A stretch of DNA of 64,000 nucleotides from contig NW_019211454.1 of assembly GCF_002443255.2 (NCBI RefSeq), forward strand, positions 6,221,440-6,285,439, written 5' to 3'. The stretch's first letter is position 1; every line of letters begins with the position of its first letter. Source of the DNA: Varroa destructor. Taxonomy: Eukaryota; Arthropoda; Arachnida; Mesostigmata; Varroidae. Positions 30,001 through 36,000 of this stretch are shown one piece after another. Under the pieces are notes generated by a model, which saw only the letters and a list, made by a program, of their open reading frames with translations, did not search any database and had not been told where the DNA came from. A program made the position numbers and the translations under genes.

Positions 30001-33000
30001 TCTATGAATCTGTTTTTCGGCAAAATAAAGAAACTCCGAATCTTCCTTTCTACGTATCGGATTAAAGCCGAAGGGAAAAAGGGCGAATTGGGAACCAAGC
30101 TTCTGTGTCTCAGGTACCGCTTGTACTTGCCATTCGCTAGCTGACGCGATGCTCGTCCCAGGTATCGGCACTGTTAGTGCTTCCTTTCGGAAGTTGGCTA
30201 ACGAGAAACAATGCGAGAGGGTGCAATGGTAGCGATAGTGCCATGTGCAAAATACAAAACTCTACACGCTTATACGCTGCCAGCGGCCCAGTGGCATGCG
30301 TACATTCTGTTTAGCCAGAATCGAACGCCAACGTCAAGTAATCGACGATTAACCTGACTGTTTGTTGCATACGAATTTTAAAAAGATTGCCCACTTTCAG
30401 CTACGTACAACCGGCCTTATTATACGTATATTTAGATATACGACCCGGACCGAGATACGGGAAATCTCTGCCACCACTTTACATCTAACTTTGGCTATGC
30501 GCTCGCAATCTCTGTTATACTACTGCTGTTATACTACTGCCTATAGCTTCGTTTTTCGAACAGGATCAAATAAAATAAAGGAGCAAGCCGTACTAAGTTA
30601 TAAAGGAACTTGTTGTTCGTCAGTTTTATTCTGGCTAAGTTCGAGAAAAGAAGTAAACATCATTTGGACAACAATTGATCTCTCCATCGATGTTTCGTTA
30701 GTCACAAGGCGACCCCATCTCTCCCAGGTCTTTTGAATTGGATCAACAACAAACAGAAACGAATCAGGCCCATCGTATACAGGCAGGGTGTATCAACAAT
30801 TTTCAAAGTTCATGCGCGACGCGCGCTTCTCATAGCTCATTACAGTTGTTCCTATTTGTGTCTTCGTCTTCTGTTACATAATTACATAACGATTCGTGTT
30901 ACAAGTTCGTGCAACACGTCTTTCCAAGAACTTTTCCGTAGAGGTACATTGTGGGTTAAGCATTATATTTATTTACGAATAGCAGGCTTCACTTCTAGGC
31001 CTTTGCCAGAATAGTGTGGTACTTTGGTCGGCATTTCAGCACTCACTAAATCAACATTTACCTATGTCTCTTGCATTGGCACTTCTGTTCAATGCTACTG
31101 CGTCTCGACCGTTAGCTAAGTTTTTTATGTTCCTGAATACATTCGTATATGTTTGTGTCTATGTCTAAACCGAAAATGTTGTCAACTGGTATAGTATAAC
31201 AAGTCCTCCCCATGCGTTTGGTTTGGGTAATATGAAAGATGAAGGTAAAAAGGCAACAGGTTAGGTCAGTTCTATCATGGTCGCTTAGATCACTATTATG
31301 AGACGTCAAAGTCAGAGGAATGACGGTTCGAGTAATTCGAGCCGTTCGCAAGAAGGCAGCCAAAGAGTTTCGCTTGTTAATCAAAATAGCAATCGTTTCG
31401 TCCTCCTGAACTCCTTTCGTCTCTAGAGGGCATCTGTTTCCTTTCAAACGAACGCGCGTACCCTACGACTTGCTTGAGGCTATATAGTTACTTCAATTCT
31501 TCTTCCGGGCCTTGCCAATGTGGCCTAGTCCCTGTAACCGATCGCAATGGATCACGTACACGACACACGAGCGAGTTACATAAAAATAACCTGTTTCACG
31601 CGTTAAAGCATCATTTGCCCCGGAGCAGAGTGCGCATAATGAGGAAATCCTAGAGACACATTGACATCTGTGCCATATATAGTAGAATGTCCCGATATCG
31701 AGAAACTGGGAGCGTGAGGATTTTGTTTGCATAAGAATTAACTTCTCCGTAAACATTGTTAGGATATTAAAAAAGTATGTTCAGGTTTGTTTTTTTATAG
31801 TACTTTTTTTTGCTGGTTCTATCCTCAGCCTAAGCTGTGCTTGTATATTTGAAAGGACAGATATATTCTACGTAGCCTAGTTCCTTCTGTTATTAGTTTA
31901 ATATGATTACCTTGACATGGGCAACACCCTATGTTTCAACACAATAATAGTAGATTCCTTCTTACACTTACTAGTATTCTGAAAGGAACACCAAGTTTGA
32001 AAGTTCTTGGGACTTCAGCAGTTCGCCTTTTTCCAAACCATCATCATCATCCGTATATCAGTAATAGGTCTAATAAGTCCTATTTCATCCTTCTTACTTT
32101 GACTAGTTTACCTTGTCAGGTTATGTTTTGCAGCGACTTAGGCTTTTGCAGACCTCCCATAGGATTTGCAGAAGGCACCGTCTTGTCTTTCTGGCCCTAC
32201 TGCAAAATCGGCTTGCCGGCCTGCGGGCTCGATGCCCCAACCCTCGACTATCCGTCGAGAATTGATTCAAGATAGCTTTTGTGGCGATTAATGTATGATG
32301 AACTTGAACACGCGAGGCTGCCCTCTTCCAGTGGGCTCTGATGAGGAATGGAGAGCTTGCTAATTCAACTACAACACGTTTAATAACAATAACAATTTTC
32401 GAGGATGCCAAGCATCACCCATCAAGGCTGCTGTTCTTTGAGTTGTACGGTTGAATGAGCTGTTGGAAGCAGTCGGCAAACGCGCCTCTGCTGCTGAAAA
32501 TGGGGCATATGCCTTCATATAATCGCTATCTCCCCCACCGTCAGAGAGGGCCATACACTATTACAGACGCCTTCAATTGCGTTAAAATGCAACAGATGGC
32601 GGTAATCCACAACCGATTAAGCTGGTAATGACTAAGAAATTGGTAGCTTTTTTTGTGTACCTGTGTGAGGCATATCTTCTCACATAAGTCCCAAATGAAC
32701 GAATAAACAATGAAAAAATATGGAACATATGTCGCCTTCGAACAATAAACGCTTAAGATACGGGAGACTCATTGAATTTTCTCTTGAACTCTCGTTTCAT
32801 AGCCTTGGTCATATTAGAACTGGACTTACCACTAACGGCCAATTTGACCCTTTTCAAGTTTTTAAAAAGTCCATGTATTTAAAAATTATTACATTGCCAT
32901 CAGACTTCAGGACATGGAAATGCTACTGAAAGATCAACGTTCAGTTATAAAAATAATTTGACCGCGCACGGTTGAGGTAGCTATACACGACGTGTGTGTA

Positions 33001-36000
33001 GCTTTAGTCTTGAATAAATAAAGGCGAATAGCAAAATATAACTTACCAACGGCGACATTAGAGGTAATAGTGACCCCATCTTCGCGTTCCCACGTAACCA
33101 CAGCTACATAATCTCGAACGTAGCTCGGGATGTGACATCGCAGCACTGCCGTGTTACCGCTGATGACGAATTCGTCATAAACTTGTACTTCATACCGTTG
33201 CGCAACAACTGCAAATGCAAATAATAACAAACGCTAGATTTTTTCTACATTTTTTTTTTTCATTAAACGCTAAACATGGTTTCTTCTTTTGTGAACAACG
33301 TCGAGACGATAGGAATAACCGGAAATATCAGAGTCTATCGTATTTGATTGCATTCTTTCTCGTACTACAATATTACACTAAATAATGCCGCTAACATGGC
33401 AACAACTATGATCTGCTGATCCGACAAATTTCTGTTTACTTATGTCTTGGTTCTTTCCGATGAAGCTTTTGTCTTTTTCTAACATTGAAGCGACTGCCCA
33501 CGGTGACCGCTCCCGCCGGGTTCGCTAACAATAACGTAAGTCTTTACTATTAGCTACTTTACCTATTTTGATTTATACGACTTCTAAATAATTTTCTGTT
33601 TGGTCGCGTGAGAAACTAACTTCTATTGGAAATAGGTCAATGGGTAATACCCCTTTGAGGTACGCCCGCAGAAGCGACTATAGGAATTTAAGTTTTTGAA
33701 ACGTTGTAGTTCCAACTTAATAACCTACGCTTGTGATCAGTAACAGACGGTAACTTCTAGTCATACTGCGGTAATAAAGAGTGAGTTCAAAATTTAATAC
33801 ACATTTGCGAGCTGGTAATGCTATTTTTTTTTATTTTTTATTAAGTGGGAATACAAAGCTTTGTAACAGTCAATTATGACAGTATCCACAACTAATAAAC
33901 TAGAAAATCCACTTAGATGTTTCTCGTCTATAGCTCGTTGAATATTAATGAACCTCCTCACGTAAGTTTCTATTCAATTCAATCTTGCCTCAAAAAATCG
34001 AAAACATGGATATTTTATACGAACACCTCTATTCCATTAATAATCGAATCATAACAAGTGCAGTGGCAAACCACGGCTAAGTTTTTAGACACGTGTGTTC
34101 CGTTTTTATCCTTATCCAAAGAACAGAACAGGGAGATCTATGGGGTTCCTTATGTACGTGCACATTTTTGGGATTGTTATGCTAGGATGCCGTTTACCCT
34201 TCTCGCTATATCCTATATTTGTTCTGTACGTCGTGGTGGTAGTTATATTATCTCGGGCTCATCGTTTCAGTATCTTCTCAGGGCTTTTTCCATCTTGCTG
34301 GAGCCAATTGCCATTCCATTTTTGCTTTTTCCATGTTACGTACATAGAGCTAACGTACCAACAGCTACAGCCCTTTTGATATGCCACCTTTGGTACCCCA
34401 AACCCGATAGCCCAGTGGCATACGGATTGCAAAAACTAGGGTTTATATCCACATACTTACACCTAAATATATATAGATATATATATATATATATATATGT
34501 CTCTGTGTGTAGGAAAGAAACATCAAAGAACCAATCAAAGTACGACAAACGTGCTGTACACATGTATAAGAGAAATATCATCCCATCTAAGCTGGCTGAC
34601 ATTTCCGACTGCAATGGAGAAGTTCGTCGCTTATAGCTGCAATTGTCTACATTTCACCGAACGAGTTAGCAATCAATAATAAACGAGAGTGCCCCAAGGG
34701 CACTGAAAGAATATTGAGGGCAAGAAGAAGTTAGTGCAGGAGAAAACACGCGGCAGCTATATATTACGATAAAGAACACTGGATGAACTAATAGCCGTTG
34801 AAATAACGCTGACGGTCATGGTGGCCGTGTTCACGTGGTGCAACAGTTTATCCTTTCGAGGAGGGCAAAATAGCTGAGGGGCGATAGCCAAAGTTTACTT
34901 AAAGAGCATATAGACTGCGCCTGCGAGGAAGCTAGCACTGCAATGCAATGTCATTTGCGTAGATGAAAGTAGAAGGAGAAATAAGGCGCTTAAACCAATG
35001 GTTTGTTTAATCAATTTGTTAAGCCTTCGAACGTTTCACCCGAGCCTAGCATACCGAGCAGGTTCTATATAGGGAAGCTGAAAAAATCAAGAAGGATTTT
35101 AATTAAGTAGGTGGCGTAGAGGAAAAGTGAAATCGGACAAGAAGCTTACGTGATGCTTAAGACAGCGTCGCATTATTATGATTATTGAGATGAAGAAATT
35201 TTGAGTACAGAACTTAGAAGAAGTTCCGTTTTTCAGATTTCCACCACAACGTATGCACATTCAAAATAGTTATATAATTGTAAATAATTGGACCACTGTA
35301 CGATTACGAAACTCAGTAAAAGTAAACGTTTATAAACGATCAATTACCGTTTTTAAAAATCCATTTCCAGCAAAGCTGTATCTACTGCATATCGGTTCTT
35401 AATGCCCACTTAACTGCCTAGCCAAACATTTTAGTTAGCGGCACTGTTTTCAGCCCTAGGATTACTTCAAAGTTTGTTGTAAGCGGGTGCGCAGGACGTT
35501 AAACATAATTTACAATCGCTTTTTTTGTTTACTTGGCGTACCGAACATCTACTATTGTTGGCACCGCAAGAAACCCGGTTTTTGCTAGAACAAAACTACA
35601 AACTCATTATGGGGGAGGCAAGAAGTTTGCGTTCGGAATATGGCGGTTCCCAGATGTGTTCACGCTGGACGAATTGCCATTAAGACCATAAATTTTCCGG
35701 AGAGTTTGAGTTCGATGATCTACGTTGTTTCCGATCTTTACGCCGCTCCAACAGAATTCAAAGCAGATTTGGAAGGGACAAGGTGCTAGGTCCGCAATAG
35801 GGATTAGATTGAAAACGCGTGGCGCAAAGAACCATCTTACATCATTGCTGATGTTCGGTATAAATAAAACCGGTCATTTTTGAGAGACGGGTATCCATCG
35901 CCCATCGCGTCTTACAGAGCCGTAACGACTGGGCGTTATCCGCCATATAAATTTTCATCTACAGTCAACTCAAAAACTAAATTTACTAGATTCTGTTTAT

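Noticed and set aside
33360..33405. Possible extra Ig2-type exon start (ATAG followed by a VVAM frame) near the exon-4 equivalent.
   Set aside because: The frame stops after about 13 codons and shows no Ig residues.
34058..34636. 192-codon plus-strand ORF.
   Set aside because: It lies in a Dscam intron, runs through a TA microsatellite and shows no domain.
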